A stretch of DNA of 64,000 nucleotides from Synechocystis sp. LKSZ1 (GCF_040436315.1 NZ_AP031572.1:3162001-3226000), one strand, 5' to 3'. Numbered from the stretch's first letter, positions 18,589-29,137 are shown. Program-made: numbers and translations. The notes: generated by a model from the sequence alone, not told the origin.

Positions 18589-20042
18589 AGCGTAAAGGGC
18601 TGTTGAGTTTGTAAACAAGCCACCAACTGCTGGAAGGGTTGCCAGTTGTCCTCCTGGTCAATGGCCTCCCAGACCAATTCAATCACCGGCCGGAGCAGGG
18701 CCGTGGGAGGATTGGCCGCCGCGAGGGTCTGGGCTATCTCTGTCATATCCGCCGGGGAAAGCGCCTGTAGATAACGGTGGTAGAGTCGTCGCCAGGTGCC
18801 CCAATCTGCCGAACCCAGCTCACTGTTTTCCAGAATAAAATCCGCCGACTCCCGCCAACTGGGGTTAAATCCCTCGGTGAGGGCCGAAAAAAAGCCGGGA
18901 TAGCTACATTGACTTTCTTCGAGACACAGGAGCGTCATTTCCAGCAGTTCTCGTTGCAGATCCGCCAGGGACGGTTTCGGTGTCGCCAGGCCCAATCGCC
19001 GTAGCAAAAGCTGTTCATAGGCGTGCCAATATTCCCGCTCAAATTCCGCCAGGGCCGTTTTCATCTCCAGGGCCGGTATGACTCGGGCCAGGGGCAACTG
19101 AAGTAGTTCTAAATTATGACGACAGATCAAGGGCTGATTGCCGTAACAGTAGAGGCCGTGGTAGTCAAAATAGGCCGCCACAAAACGCGGATTGTAAGTA
19201 GGAATAAAACCATAGGGGCCATAGTCAAAACTTTCCCCGGTGATGGACATATTGTCTGTATTCAGAACGCCATGGCAAAAGCCCGCCACCATCCACTGGG
19301 CCACTAGCTGAGCCGTTCGTTGAACTAGGACCCGATAAAATTGGCTGTACTGCCCCGGTTCCAGTTCAGGGTAATAGTATTCAATTACATGATCCAGCAA
19401 GCACTGTATCAAGTCCGTCCGCTGGTGGTAGTGCAGACGCTCGAACGTACCAAAGCGAATGTGGGAACGACTAAAGCGAATCATCACCGAAGACCGGGTG
19501 GGGGAAGGTTCATCGCCCCGCCAGAGGGCCTCCCCCGTCTCGATTAAACTCAGGCAACGGGAGGTTTTGACCCCAAAACTAGCCAGGGCCTCCGCCGCCA
19601 AGACTTCCCGGACACCGCCCTTGAGGGTCAGTCGTCCATCCCCCCGGCGAGAATAAGGGGTCTGACCCGAGCCTTTGGTGCCAAAATCATAGAGTTCTCC
19701 ATCCTGGCCCCGAACTTGACCGTAGAGAAATCCTCGGCCGTCACCCAGATCGGGATTATAGGATTGGGTTGGCCCTGCAATCTGATGACCGTGGTAACGC
19801 AGGGCCAGAAAGGGACGCACCCCAACAAACAGGCCAAAACATTCAATAAATTCCTGATCTGTGACCTGCTGAGGATCGAGGCCCAGCTTGGGCAACAGTA
19901 AATCATTCCGAAAGCGTAACTGATGACTTGGAAAAGACGCCGCCGCCACAGGGTCGTAGAATTCACTTCCCAGAGATTCCAGGGCCGGCTCGTAGGCTAG
20001 ATTCAAAAAGGCGTTACTCACATCACTGCGCTCAATAACCAC
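18582..20042 (-). CDS. selO: SelO/YdiU pseudokinase-fold protein AMPylase
   Basis: A 486-residue member of the SelO (YdiU) family, which transfers AMP from ATP to Ser/Thr/Tyr of proteins in redox homeostasis. Hallmarks are [25 protein letters not shown], given here in part (YGHQ-like GHQ and LGDGRG), [21 protein letters not shown], the [11 protein letters not shown] motif and DYGPYGF metal site. Length is normal and the protein ends in Cys, as many SelO proteins carry Cys or selenocysteine near the C-terminus. It is translationally coupled to the downstream SulP gene. Confidence 0.9.
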   Translation of the reverse strand: MVIERSDVSNAFLNLAYEPALESLGSEFYDPVAAASFPSHQLRFRNDLLLPKLGLDPQQVTDQEFIECFGLFVGVRPFLALRYHGHQIAGPTQSYNPDLGDGRGFLYGQVRGQDGELYDFGTKGSGQTPYSRRGDGRLTLKGGVREVLAAEALASFGVKTSRCLSLIETGEALWRGDEPSPTRSSVMIRFSRSHIRFGTFERLHYHQRTDLIQCLLDHVIEYYYPELEPGQYSQFYRVLVQRTAQLVAQWMVAGFCHGVLNTDNMSITGESFDYGPYGFIPTYNPRFVAAYFDYHGLYCYGNQPLICRHNLELLQLPLARVIPALEMKTALAEFEREYWHAYEQLLLRRLGLATPKPSLADLQRELLEMTLLCLEESQCSYPGFFSALTEGFNPSWRESADFILENSELGSADWGTWRRLYHRYLQALSPADMTEIAQTLAAANPPTALLRPVIELVWEAIDQEDNWQPFQQLVACLQTQQPFTLC

Positions 20043-20244
20043 GCTTCACATCCTAACGGTCTTTCCCCATCCTTGTTGTGAAAGAAAACCCTCTTGCAGT
20101 TCATTAGTGTTTATTCTGGCTTGGTCGGCCGCAGGATAGGCTCAACGGTTTCTGTAAATAAATTCAAACTTATCTCGGGGGAATTAGGGGACGTTGCTAG
20201 ACTATAAGTATTACCCGTAAGGAATATATACTCGGGAGGCTTCT

Positions 20245-22701
20245 ATGGTCAGTACCGTCCTAGAAACAACTAGCAAGCTTGATAAAGAGACCGCTCTAAT
20301 CCTCTGGTTTGAGGAGGTCGGAACCCATGATGTGGGCCTCGTCGGGGGTAAAAACTCTTCCCTCGGTGAAATGATTCAACAGCTACAGCCGAAGGGGGTG
20401 AATGTGCCCTCTGGTTTTGCAACCACCGCCTACGCCTATCGTTACTTTATCCAATCCGCTGGCCTAGAAGCCAAGTTACGAGACCTCTTTGCTGATTTGG
20501 ATGTCAATGATGTTGCTAATCTCCAGGAACGGGGGGGCCTGGCCCGACAGTTAATCCTCGATACGCCTTTTCCCCAAGATCTACAGGTGGCCATCGCTGA
20601 AGCCTACAGTGCCATGTGTGACCGCTACAATCACAAGATGCACCGGGCCGGGGTAGATGTGGCGGTTCGTTCCAGTGCGACGGCGGAAGATTTGCCCGAG
20701 GCCAGTTTTGCGGGGCAACAGGAAACTTACCTTAATGTCCATAGCCTGAGTGGGGTTTTGGAATCCTGTCATAAATGCTTTGCCTCTCTCTTCACCGACC
20801 GGGCTATTTCCTACCGTCACCACAATGGTTTTGACCATCTGGCCGTGGCCCTGTCCGTTGGGGTTCAAAAAATGGTGCGGTCTGACCTGGCCACCTCTGG
20901 GGTGATGTTTTCCATTGATACCGAAACCGGCTTTAAAAATGCGGCCTTGATCACCGCCGCCTACGGCCTCGGAGAAAACGTGGTGCAGGGGGCCGTTAAT
21001 CCCGATGAGTACTTTGTTTTTAAGCCGACTCTGAAGGAAGGCTACCGGCCGATTCTCGAAAAACGCCTGGGTAGCAAGGCCATCAAGATGGTGTACGACG
21101 TGGGCGGCTCTAAACTGACCAAAAACGTTGAAGTTCCCGAGCCCGACCGGCAAAAATATTGCATCACCGACGATGAAATTCTGCAATTGGCCCGCTGGGC
21201 CTGCATCATCGAAGACCACTATTCTCAAGTGCGGGGTATTTATACTCCCATGGATATTGAATGGGCCAAGGATGGCAAAACCGGCGAGTTATTTATTGTT
21301 CAGGCCCGGCCCGAAACTGTGCAGTCCCAAAAATCTGCCAACGTCATTAAAACCTACGAACTCAAGGCCCATAGCGACATTCTGGCCACGGGTCGCAGTG
21401 TCGGGGCCGCCATTGGCCAGGGTAAGGCCCAGGTAATTCACAACGTCTCAGAAATTACTCAGTTTCGACCTGGGGAAGTGCTGATCACCAACCGCACTGA
21501 CCCTGACTGGGAACCGATCATGAAACAGGCCTCGGCCATCGTTACCAACCAGGGGGGGCGCACCTGCCATGCCGCAATTATTGCCCGGGAAATGGGCATT
21601 CCGGCCATTGTTGGTTGTGGCGATGCCACGGAAACCATTCCGACGGGTCAGGATGTCACCATCTGCTGTTCTGAAGGGGATGAGGGCCATGTTTTTACCG
21701 GTCTATTGCCCTATGAAGTCCGCGAAACTGCTCTGGATAACCTGCCCCGGACTAAAACCCAGATTTTAATGAATGTGGGCAACCCCGAACAGGCCTTTGG
21801 TCTGGCCAGCTATCCCGCTGATGGAGTCGGCCTAGCTCGTTTAGAGTTCATTATTGCTAACCATATCAAGGCTCATCCTCTAGCTTTGATGAAATTTGAC
21901 GAACTAGAAGAGGGTATGGCTAAAGCTGAAATTGCTGAACTGACCAAACTCTACGAAGACAATCGGGCCCAATTCTTTGTTGATAAACTGGCCCATGGCA
22001 TTGGTATGATTGCCGCCGCCTTCTATCCCAAACCAGTGGTGGTGCGGATGTCGGATTTCAAATCCAATGAGTACGCCAACCTACTCGGTGGCCGTCAATT
22101 TGAACCGAAGGAAGAAAACCCGATGATCGGCTGGCGCGGGGCCTCTCGCTACTACGACCCCAACTACCGCGAAGCCTATGCCCTAGAATGCCAGGCCCTC
22201 AAAATGGTGCGTGACGACATGGGTCTGACCAATGTGATTCCCATGATTCCCTTCTGTCGGACGCCAGAGGAAGGTCGCAAAGTCTTGGCAGAAATGGAAA
22301 AACACGGCCTGAAACGGGGCGACAATGGCCTGCAAGTTTACGTTATGTGCGAACTGCCCAGTAACGTGATCCTAGCCGATGAATTTAGTCAAGTCTTTGA
22401 CGGTTTCTCCATTGGTTCAAATGATTTAACCCAATTAACCCTTGGCCTAGACCGGGATTCCTCGCTGGTGGCCCATCTCTTCGATGAACGCAATGAAGGG
22501 GTGAAACGGATGGTTAAACTGGCCATTGAAACCGCCAAACAGCAGGGTCGTAAGATCGGGATTTGTGGTCAGGCCCCCTCAGATTATCCTGAATTTGCTG
22601 AATTTTTGGTGCAATTGGGCATTGACTCCATTAGCCTCAACCCCGATTCTGTCCTAAAAACCATTTTGCGGATTGCGGAGGTGGAAAAGGCCAACGCCTA
22701 A
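20245..22701 (+). CDS. ppsA: Phosphoenolpyruvate synthase
   Basis: PpsA makes PEP from pyruvate and ATP (with AMP and phosphate as products). At 818 residues it has the usual order. The ATP-grasp N-terminal domain includes VGGKNSSLGEMI and VAVRSSATAEDLPEASFAGQQ. The swivelling phosphohistidine domain includes TNQGGRTCHAAIIAREMGIPA with catalytic His. The C-terminal PEP/pyruvate barrel includes RMSDFKSNEYANLLGG and SIGSNDLTQLTLGLDRD. GGGAGG lies 6 bases before the ATG. It is monocistronic, with a strong terminator after it. Confidence 0.96.
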   Translation: MVSTVLETTSKLDKETALILWFEEVGTHDVGLVGGKNSSLGEMIQQLQPKGVNVPSGFATTAYAYRYFIQSAGLEAKLRDLFADLDVNDVANLQERGGLARQLILDTPFPQDLQVAIAEAYSAMCDRYNHKMHRAGVDVAVRSSATAEDLPEASFAGQQETYLNVHSLSGVLESCHKCFASLFTDRAISYRHHNGFDHLAVALSVGVQKMVRSDLATSGVMFSIDTETGFKNAALITAAYGLGENVVQGAVNPDEYFVFKPTLKEGYRPILEKRLGSKAIKMVYDVGGSKLTKNVEVPEPDRQKYCITDDEILQLARWACIIEDHYSQVRGIYTPMDIEWAKDGKTGELFIVQARPETVQSQKSANVIKTYELKAHSDILATGRSVGAAIGQGKAQVIHNVSEITQFRPGEVLITNRTDPDWEPIMKQASAIVTNQGGRTCHAAIIAREMGIPAIVGCGDATETIPTGQDVTICCSEGDEGHVFTGLLPYEVRETALDNLPRTKTQILMNVGNPEQAFGLASYPADGVGLARLEFIIANHIKAHPLALMKFDELEEGMAKAEIAELTKLYEDNRAQFFVDKLAHGIGMIAAAFYPKPVVVRMSDFKSNEYANLLGGRQFEPKEENPMIGWRGASRYYDPNYREAYALECQALKMVRDDMGLTNVIPMIPFCRTPEEGRKVLAEMEKHGLKRGDNGLQVYVMCELPSNVILADEFSQVFDGFSIGSNDLTQLTLGLDRDSSLVAHLFDERNEGVKRMVKLAIETAKQQGRKIGICGQAPSDYPEFAEFLVQLGIDSISLNPDSVLKTILRIAEVEKANA

Positions 22702-22744
22702 GCGGTGACATGCTCCTAGGGCCTACTCTTTGAGATCTTTCTCA

Positions 22745-22773
22745 GGAGGAGTATCAGAACTCCTCCATTTTTT
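22745..22773 (+). terminator. Rho-independent terminator of ppsA
   Basis: A perfect 8-base stem GGAGGAGT/ACTCCTCC with a 6-base loop is followed by ATTTTTT. It lies 44 bases after the ppsA stop and before argC. This also argues against an argC start upstream of it. Confidence 0.9.
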
Positions 22774-22846
22774 AGCGAAATTGATTGGCTTAAATGGGGA
22801 GTTTGGCCCTAAAATTCAGCATCAGTTGTTTTTGCGGGCAATTATC

Positions 22847-23905
22847 ATGACGGGGCAAGAACGGGTACCAGTTGGCATTATCGGGGCATCGGGGTATGGC
22901 GGCATTCAGTTGGTTCGACTTCTTTTGGAACATCCGGGGGTTGAACTGGTATATCTAGGGGGCCACAGTAGTGCGGGCAAGGCCTATACGGATATTTATC
23001 CCCACTTAACCCATCGTTGCAATCTGAAAATAGAACCCATCGATTTAGAGGTCATTGCGGCGCGTTGTCAGGTGGTCTTTCTCGGCCTGCCCAATGGCCT
23101 GGCCTGTGACATGGCCCCGGCTTTGCTGGCAAAGGGTTGTAAGGTGCTTGACCTGTCAGCAGACTACCGCTTTAGGGATTTGAGCGTCTATAGCGAATGG
23201 TACAAAAAGGAGCGTAGTGATAGCACCATTGTCGCCAAGGCTGTTTATGGATTGCCGGAGCTTTACCGTGAAAAAATTAGGACTGCCCAATTGATTGGTT
23301 GTCCTGGTTGTTACCCCACCGCCAGTTTAATGGCCCTGTCTCCCTTGCTCAAACAAGGCCTGATTGACCCAGCTACCACAATCATTGATGCTAAATCAGG
23401 AACCTCCGGTGGTGGACGCGAGGCTAAGGTCAATATGCTTCTTGCGGAAGCCGAAGGATCTTTAGGTGCCTATGGTGTTGCTAAACATCGCCATACCCCA
23501 GAAATTGAACAGATTTGTCGGGATTTAGCCGGCCAAGAGGTGCGAGTCCAGTTTACGCCCCATCTGATTCCCATGGTGAGAGGCATCCTGGCTACCGTCT
23601 ACGCTACTTTGCGAGATCCGGGCCTGGTGCGAGACGACTTAATCACCATCTACAGTGCCTTTTATCGAGCCTCTCCCTTTGTCAAGATTTTGCCCAATGG
23701 CCTTTATCCCCAAACCAAATGGGCCTGGGGAACCAACCTCTGCTACATCGGCATTGAAACCGACCCCCGCACTGACCGCGTTATCGTCATGTCGGCCATT
23801 GATAACCTGGTTAAGGGCCAGGCGGGTCAAGCGGTTCAGTGCCTGAATTTGATGATGGGCTGGGAAGAATCACTTAGCCTACCCCAATTGGCCTTTTATC
23901 CTTAA
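22847..23905 (+). CDS. argC: N-acetyl-gamma-glutamyl-phosphate reductase
   Basis: ArgC reduces N-acetylglutamyl phosphate to the semialdehyde with NADPH in arginine synthesis. The 352-residue protein has the nucleotide fold [21 protein letters not shown], the active-site [14 protein letters not shown] (Cys155) and [14 protein letters not shown], and ends with the typical SLPQLAFYP-like tail. The chosen ATG directly precedes the Rossmann fold; an open extension back to 22730 runs through the ppsA terminator and has no similarity. Confidence 0.95.
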   Translation: MTGQERVPVGIIGASGYGGIQLVRLLLEHPGVELVYLGGHSSAGKAYTDIYPHLTHRCNLKIEPIDLEVIAARCQVVFLGLPNGLACDMAPALLAKGCKVLDLSADYRFRDLSVYSEWYKKERSDSTIVAKAVYGLPELYREKIRTAQLIGCPGCYPTASLMALSPLLKQGLIDPATTIIDAKSGTSGGGREAKVNMLLAEAEGSLGAYGVAKHRHTPEIEQICRDLAGQEVRVQFTPHLIPMVRGILATVYATLRDPGLVRDDLITIYSAFYRASPFVKILPNGLYPQTKWAWGTNLCYIGIETDPRTDRVIVMSAIDNLVKGQAGQAVQCLNLMMGWEESLSLPQLAFYP

Positions 23906-23993
23906 AAATAGAGCTTTTTTATTACTGTCATCAGAAATTTTTCCAGTAAAATCGGCGTAGAGATTATTTCACTTCGGTAGTGAGGACATTGTT

Positions 23994-24416
23994 GTGATTA
24001 AGCGTACATTGCATTATCTTGGCCTTGGTCTATTGCCGGCCCTGTTGGGAAGTGTGTTTGTGGCGACCCCTAAGGCCCAAGCCGGCCAGACCTGCAACTA
24101 TATCAATCAGAATTTATTCATGGCCCAGGCCTATCAAAACGCGAACCAAGTGTGGGTCAGCGAGGGCTGGTGGGTTATCGAGCCGGGAGAATGCGTTGTC
24201 TATGCCGACAATGTCAGCACCTTTTTTAAAATTTCTGAAAACGTTACACCGCCCCGCCTCCAACCCAAAGACGTACAATTAGCAGATTTATGCGTTGTCA
24301 ATGACCGCTTCATGGTCTACCAAGCGGACAATTTAGCAGCCTGTGATAGTCAAGATGGGGATCTAGCAACCTTTCTCAATCCAGGTTCTGGTAAGGAATT
24401 GCTTCAAGAACCCTAG
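23994..24416 (+). CDS. Secreted DUF1036-type protein
   Basis: A 140-residue protein with a signal peptide (hydrophobic segment 9-25, cleavage near AQAGQT). The mature part contains VSEGWWVIEPGECVVYAD, the hallmark of DUF1036, and several cysteines likely to form disulfides. It is probably periplasmic or lumenal; function is unknown. Start is GTG at 23994, with GAGGA 8 bases before it. Confidence 0.75.
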   Translation: MIKRTLHYLGLGLLPALLGSVFVATPKAQAGQTCNYINQNLFMAQAYQNANQVWVSEGWWVIEPGECVVYADNVSTFFKISENVTPPRLQPKDVQLADLCVVNDRFMVYQADNLAACDSQDGDLATFLNPGSGKELLQEP

Positions 24417-24444
24417 GCTCTGGATTTACTTTCCAACAATGGGC

Positions 24445-25590
24445 TCAGGGGGCCGGATACCAAAGGCCCTCTACCTGGGCAATTAACCCCTGTAGTTCTG
24501 TCGAGGTTAAGGGAGGGGTTCTGTCCACCAGCACCGTGACATGGCCTAGTTTACGACCGGGACGGGCATCGCTTTTGCCATACCAATGCACAATGGTATG
24601 GGGCAGGGCCGCCAGGGCCTGGCGTTGGGGCAGATAATCATTCTGGGCCGTTTCGTAGCCTAATAAATTGACCATCACGGCCTGGGAAATCTTCAGAGCC
24701 GGGGAGCCTAGAGGCAGTCCGGTAATGGCCTGGAGTTGCAGGGCAAATTGGGAGGTTTCGCAGGCATCGAGGCTGTAATGACCCGAATTATGGGTACGTG
24801 GCGCTAATTCGTTGACCAAAACCTGTTGATCTGGGGTGAGAAAAAACTCAATCCCCAGTACACCCACAAAATTCAGGGCCGTTAAAATGCGCTGGGTATA
24901 GTCAGCAATCGTTCGCTGAACCTGGGCCGATACCTCCGCCGGCGCGATCACCCAACGACACACCTGATCGACTTGCCGGGTTTCTACCACGGGATATAGA
25001 CGCATTTCTCCCTGGGGATTACGGGCGGCCACAATGGCTAATTCTCGCTCAAAGGGGATGAATTCTTCTACCAGCCACTGGCCGGCCCCCAGTCGAGTTT
25101 GCTGGGCTGACCAATCTGCCTGGGTTTTCAACACGAAAGTCCCCTGGCCATCGTAGCCATGGCGACGGGCCTTGAGGACGCAGGGCAAGGGCAGGGACAA
25201 AGGGGCACCGGGGGAGTAGGCCTGAAAAGTCGGTACGGGAATATCCAGATCTTTGAGCAAGGTGCGCTGATCCAGCTTATCCAGCAACGGGGCCAGGGAA
25301 GCCAGGGAAGGGTAAAAGCAAGTTCCCGCCTGAACGAGGGGCGCGAGAGCCGCCAAGTCAACGAACTCATTTTCAAAGGTGATTACCCCACAGCTTTGGG
25401 CCAATTCTGCCGTTGCCGGGGCCGAATCCACGGGGGCCAACACCACTTGCTGGGCCAGGGCCACCGCCGGGTCATCAGCCTGGGGCGTTTGCACTCCCAT
25501 CTCTAGCCCCAAACGCTGGGCTTCCTGGGCCAACATCCAGGCCAGTTGTCCACCGCCAATCACGCCAATCCGTTGCACTGCCATGGCCAA
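24445..25590 (-). CDS. purK: N5-carboxyaminoimidazole ribonucleotide synthase
   Basis: PurK carboxylates AIR with ATP and bicarbonate in purine synthesis. The 381-residue ATP-grasp protein shows the N-terminal IGVIGGGQLAWMLAQEA, central VLKARRHGYDGQGTFV, VEEFIPFERELAIVAAR, and the metal site GVLGIEFFLTPDQQVLVNELAPR, described here in two parts (GIEFF and VNELAPR). It follows the pentapeptide gene by 19 bases, so the pair is probably one transcript. The start could be either of two ATGs two codons apart. Confidence 0.94.
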   Translation of the reverse strand: MAMAVQRIGVIGGGQLAWMLAQEAQRLGLEMGVQTPQADDPAVALAQQVVLAPVDSAPATAELAQSCGVITFENEFVDLAALAPLVQAGTCFYPSLASLAPLLDKLDQRTLLKDLDIPVPTFQAYSPGAPLSLPLPCVLKARRHGYDGQGTFVLKTQADWSAQQTRLGAGQWLVEEFIPFERELAIVAARNPQGEMRLYPVVETRQVDQVCRWVIAPAEVSAQVQRTIADYTQRILTALNFVGVLGIEFFLTPDQQVLVNELAPRTHNSGHYSLDACETSQFALQLQAITGLPLGSPALKISQAVMVNLLGYETAQNDYLPQRQALAALPHTIVHWYGKSDARPGRKLGHVTVLVDRTPPLTSTELQGLIAQVEGLWYPAP

Positions 25591-25609
25591 GGGTCTTTTC
25601 TACCGGTGC

Positions 25610-26116
25610 TCAAGAACAACCCAAGGATTCCCGCGTACTGACGCCGGTTGTGGGGTTAATGCCGTCGGCCACTTCACAAAGACGACTGACCTGTTCACTA
25701 TCCAGGACGGCCAGACTAAAGTCGGCGCCTTCAATCTGGGCATTTCTAAAGGTGCTTCGCATCATGATGGCCTCCGTTAAAACCGCATTGCGCAGATCCG
25801 CATTATTGAAACTACTGAGGTAGGCTAGACCATTGGTGAGGTCGGCCCCCTGCAAATCTGCTTCATTGAGGACAGCGCCGTTAAAAACGGCCCCCCGCAG
25901 ATCTGCTTCCCGGAAGTTGGTTTGGGAGAGGTCAACGTTAGTGAACTGGGCCATCTGTAAATTTTGGCCGGTAAAATCTTTGCCCACGAGTGCCGTATTT
26001 TCAAAGGTAGAGCTGGAACCCGTCACCGAGGCAGAACTGGCGGCCAGGGCCGGCCCTGACGACAGAAACAACAGGAGCGGCAACAGGGCCAGGAAAAACC
26101 GAGCCAAACTTTTCAT
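25610..26116 (-). CDS. Secreted pentapeptide-repeat protein
   Basis: A 168-residue protein with a signal peptide ([18 protein letters not shown], cleavage near ALAASS). A run of A(D/N)LXX repeats follows ([20 protein letters not shown] and on to about residue 130), expected to form a right-handed quadrilateral beta helix. The C-terminus has two cysteines. It resembles the lumenal pentapeptide proteins of thylakoids such as TL20.3-type. The function of these proteins is not settled. It is upstream of purK on the same strand. Confidence 0.82.
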   Translation of the reverse strand: MKSLARFFLALLPLLLFLSSGPALAASSASVTGSSSTFENTALVGKDFTGQNLQMAQFTNVDLSQTNFREADLRGAVFNGAVLNEADLQGADLTNGLAYLSSFNNADLRNAVLTEAIMMRSTFRNAQIEGADFSLAVLDSEQVSRLCEVADGINPTTGVSTRESLGCS

Positions 26117-26292
26117 AAATAATTCTCAAGGGACACGACGCAAGGGCGTTCTTTATTGTATCGGAATTGGTTCTTTTCCCCTAGAAACCCGAACAAAAAC
26201 ACCATTTTTGCCGGTAGTACCGAGTCTAGGCGCGGTCTAGGGAGTGTGTCACAATAAGCACTAGCGTTTTCGGAAGATTTTTGACTTATTGC

Positions 26293-26670
26293 ATGGTGTG
26301 TCTTAGTTCCCAAGCCATTGCCCAGTATCGTTCCCAGCTTGCGTCCCTACCGGAAGCCCTCTGGGCCCTGGATTGCATTGAAGATTGTGAAGGGGATTTA
26401 GAAGATGCGGCCCTCACCCTGGGGATTCAAGTCGGCCAGCAACCCGACTGTACCGACTGGCTAGCAGGTCTGGCCAAGCGCTGTCGAGCCGTTCTCTGCG
26501 AGGCCCCCTGGGAAGCCGAATTACGCCAGGGCAATCTGGCCACTGTTGTGAGCCATCTGATGGACAGCCAAATGTGTCATCCCCGCTTAGCCCCGGTCAT
26601 TGTGCTCTACGTCCAGGCCCTAGGAGTACAAGCTTTTTGTGAGCCCCTCCATCTCAAGCTAAATTATTAG
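26293..26670 (+). CDS. Conserved hypothetical cyanobacterial protein
   Basis: A 125-residue soluble, acidic protein with eight cysteines, several in short spacing (CIEDCEGDLEDA, CRAVLCEAPW). No domain is recognised with confidence; the arrangement recalls small conserved cyanobacterial proteins of unknown role. ATG 26293 is chosen over a TTG four codons upstream. It is followed after 21 bases by the MoxR gene and may be cotranscribed. Confidence 0.6.
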   Translation: MVCLSSQAIAQYRSQLASLPEALWALDCIEDCEGDLEDAALTLGIQVGQQPDCTDWLAGLAKRCRAVLCEAPWEAELRQGNLATVVSHLMDSQMCHPRLAPVIVLYVQALGVQAFCEPLHLKLNY

Positions 26671-26691
26671 TGACTAGCGTTCCCATCATCC

Positions 26692-27609
26692 ATGCGCCAA
26701 CAAATTACTACCCTGACCGATAACCTCAGTCGTACCATCGTCGGCAAAGGTGAGGCCATCCGTCTCGTCCTCGTGGCGCTCCTCAGCGGCGGTCATGCTC
26801 TCCTAGAAGATGTGCCCGGGGTCGGCAAAACCCTGCTAGCCAAGTCCTTAGCCCGTTCCATTAACGGCAAATTCCAACGGGTGCAATGTACGCCTGACCT
26901 TCTCCCCACCGATATTACCGGCACCAATATTTGGAATCCCAACCGCCGGGAATTTGAATTCCTGCCTGGCCCAGCCTTTGCCAATGTCCTGCTGGCAGAT
27001 GAAATCAACCGGGCCACCCCCCGCACCCAGTCGGCCCTGCTGGAAGTGATGGAAGAAAAACAGGTAACGGTGGATGGCGAAACCCGGCGCGTCCCCCATC
27101 CCTTTTTTGTGATCGCCACCCAAAACCCCATTGAGTACCAAGGCACTTTTCCCCTGCCCGAGGCCCAGATGGATCGCTTCACCCTCTCCCTCAGCTTGGG
27201 CTACCCCACCGAAGCGGAGGAGCTACAGATGTTACAACGCCAGCAAAATCCTCTGCCCGTTGAGGCCCTGGAACCTTGTATTTCCCTAGAAACCGTGGAG
27301 GCCCTACAACGGTCGGTGCTAGAGGTAAAAGTCAGCTTGGCCCTCCAGCAATATATGCTTAATCTGGTTCGTTGTTCCCGCCAGGATGAGGATATTACCC
27401 TCGGAGTTAGTCCCCGCGGTACCGTTGCCCTGCAAAAGGCAGCCCAGGCCCTGGCCTTTTTAGAGGAACGGGACTACGTGATTCCCGATGATGTCAAGAC
27501 CGTTGCCCCCCACGTCCTGGCCCATCGTCTGATTCCTGCTGGCAACAAAAATGCCAAAACCATCGTGGAACGCCTCCTCCAGCAGGTTCCTGTGGATACT
27601 GACGTATAA
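26692..27609 (+). CDS. MoxR-family AAA+ ATPase
   Basis: A 305-residue MoxR ATPase. Walker A is DVPGVGKTLLA (about 41-50), Walker B LLADEINRA (about 100-107), sensor 1 IATQNPIEYQGTFPLPEAQ, and the C-terminal lid domain follows LGVSPRGTVALQKAAQA. MoxR proteins act as chaperones for maturing complexes, usually with VWA or DUF58 proteins. No such partner is next door: an ABC ATPase follows instead 10 bases later. Confidence 0.92.
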   Translation: MRQQITTLTDNLSRTIVGKGEAIRLVLVALLSGGHALLEDVPGVGKTLLAKSLARSINGKFQRVQCTPDLLPTDITGTNIWNPNRREFEFLPGPAFANVLLADEINRATPRTQSALLEVMEEKQVTVDGETRRVPHPFFVIATQNPIEYQGTFPLPEAQMDRFTLSLSLGYPTEAEELQMLQRQQNPLPVEALEPCISLETVEALQRSVLEVKVSLALQQYMLNLVRCSRQDEDITLGVSPRGTVALQKAAQALAFLEERDYVIPDDVKTVAPHVLAHRLIPAGNKNAKTIVERLLQQVPVDTDV

Positions 27610-27619
27610 AACCAAGGCC

Positions 27620-28471
27620 ATGACCGTTGCTATTCGTTTAGACCAAGTTTTTAAGTATTACAATCAAGTCCCCGTGGTTCACAATCTGTCCTTTGAGATT
27701 GGGGCGGGGGAAATGTTTGGCCTGCTAGGCCCCAACGGCGCGGGCAAATCCACCACCATCCGCATGTTGATTACCCTGACCGAACCCAGTCAGGGGCGCA
27801 TTGAAGTGGCCGGTTACGATGTCCAAAAATCCCCGGAGGGAGTTAAGCGAAGTATTGGGGTGGTGCTCCAGCAGGTGAGCGTGGATGGCGACCTGACGGT
27901 ATGGGAAAATATGGAATTTCACGGCCGCATGCACCATATCCGCAACCCCCAACGTCAGCATCTGATTAGCCAGTGGCTGGATTACGTGGGCCTGACGGAG
28001 CGACGGGATAGTGTGGTGAAAACCTTGTCGGGGGGTATGAAACGTCGTCTCCAGATTGCCAGGGCCCTGTTGCATGAACCCCAGATTCTGTTCTTAGATG
28101 AGCCAACGGTGGGCCTCGATCCCCAAAATCGTCGCCGCCTCTGGGAAGTGATTCGTGACCTCAACCGTCAAGGCATGACTATCCTCCTCACCACCCACTA
28201 CATGGATGAAGTGGAATTTCTCTGCGACCGCATTGGCATTATGGATGAAGGGAAATTGATTGAGTTAGGAACCCTGGCCCAATTCCGGGCCAAGTATGGT
28301 GAAGGGCTGGCGGTACGGCAGGTGGAAGACCGCCTCCAGTCCCAATTCTTTCCGACCCTCCAGGCCGCTAAAGACTATCTGGCCCAGGCAAGTGATCAAA
28401 CAGGCCTGATGGTTAGGCCCTCGAACCTCGAGGATATTTTTGTAGAGTTAACGGGTCATCAATTGGATTAA
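27620..28471 (+). CDS. ABC transporter ATP-binding protein (drug/polysaccharide exporter type)
   Basis: A 283-residue ABC-2-type ATPase. Walker A GLLGPNGAGKSTTIRML, Q-loop VVLQQVSVD, signature TLSGGMKRRLQIARALLHEP and Walker B ILFLDEPTVGLDPQNRRRLW are all intact; the C-terminal accessory region follows the DrrA/CcmA pattern. It must pair with an ABC-2 membrane subunit, but none is encoded nearby; the next gene is convergent. ATG 27620 is chosen because it starts the ABC fold and avoids overlap with moxR. Confidence 0.88.
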   Translation: MTVAIRLDQVFKYYNQVPVVHNLSFEIGAGEMFGLLGPNGAGKSTTIRMLITLTEPSQGRIEVAGYDVQKSPEGVKRSIGVVLQQVSVDGDLTVWENMEFHGRMHHIRNPQRQHLISQWLDYVGLTERRDSVVKTLSGGMKRRLQIARALLHEPQILFLDEPTVGLDPQNRRRLWEVIRDLNRQGMTILLTTHYMDEVEFLCDRIGIMDEGKLIELGTLAQFRAKYGEGLAVRQVEDRLQSQFFPTLQAAKDYLAQASDQTGLMVRPSNLEDIFVELTGHQLD

Positions 28472-28477
28472 TTTCCT

Positions 28478-29137
28478 TTAAGTCGGGTCAACAAGACTAT
28501 TGACTACCTGTTGAATCCGCTGGTGAATAGCTGGCCAATCCTGGCTTTGTACCCAAGCCGGGGGAAACAACTGCCCCGCCAGGCCAACGGCAATGGCTCC
28601 CGCTTGGATTAAGGGGGCCGCATTCTGCACAGTTACGCCCCCGGTGGGAATAAGAGGAATCGACCCCAGAGGGCCTTGGAGGGCCTGGATGTAGGTTACC
28701 CCGCCCAGGGCCTGGATGGGAAACACCTTTACCGCACTGGCCCCGGCCTGCCAGGCTGTGACAATTTCTGTCGGGGTTAAGGCCCCAGGAATAATCGGAA
28801 TATTGGCCCTCACGGCCTGCTCAATCAGGAGGGGATTGGTGTGGGGCGTAAAGCAAAACTGACTGCCACAGGCCAGGGCCTGCTGGAGATCTATGGGCGT
28901 TAAAACCGTGCCCGTTCCCACCCAGCAGTGGGGCAAGGACTGGCGTAAATGGCTAATCACCCGTTCCGGCTGAGTACTATTCCAAGTAATTTCGATTAAA
29001 CGGACACCGGCCTGAGCCGCGAGTTCCGCTAGTGTGATAGCAAGTTCTGGGGAATCGGTGCGGAGTACCGCAATTAGGCGATGATGTCGCAGACATTGGC
29101 CCCAGGTTTCCCGTAGCGTTGTCAAGGTCATCGGCAA
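28478..29137 (-). CDS. eda: KDPG / 2-keto-4-hydroxyglutarate aldolase
   Basis: A 219-residue class I aldolase that splits 2-keto-3-deoxy-6-phosphogluconate into pyruvate and glyceraldehyde-3-phosphate (Entner-Doudoroff pathway). It has the Schiff-base Lys in SAVKVFPIQALGG (K137), the catalytic Glu in LIEITWNST (E49), and the phosphate site IPTGGV. It follows the CysQ-like gene by one base, so the two are one transcript. Proline degradation or other keto-acid roles are alternatives for cyanobacterial Eda. Confidence 0.9.
   Translation of the reverse strand: MPMTLTTLRETWGQCLRHHRLIAVLRTDSPELAITLAELAAQAGVRLIEITWNSTQPERVISHLRQSLPHCWVGTGTVLTPIDLQQALACGSQFCFTPHTNPLLIEQAVRANIPIIPGALTPTEIVTAWQAGASAVKVFPIQALGGVTYIQALQGPLGSIPLIPTGGVTVQNAAPLIQAGAIAVGLAGQLFPPAWVQSQDWPAIHQRIQQVVNSLVDPT

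Noticed and set aside
20581-21228. 215-residue open frame antisense to ppsA
   Set aside because: Lies within conserved PpsA coding sequence; no start signal or family.
22730-22846. N-terminal extension of ArgC
   Set aside because: The region contains the ppsA terminator and lacks similarity; the Rossmann motif follows the ATG at 22847.
24417-25610. 6S RNA gene beside purK, as in some cyanobacteria
   Set aside because: purK is preceded by only 19 bases after the pentapeptide gene and no structured RNA fits there.
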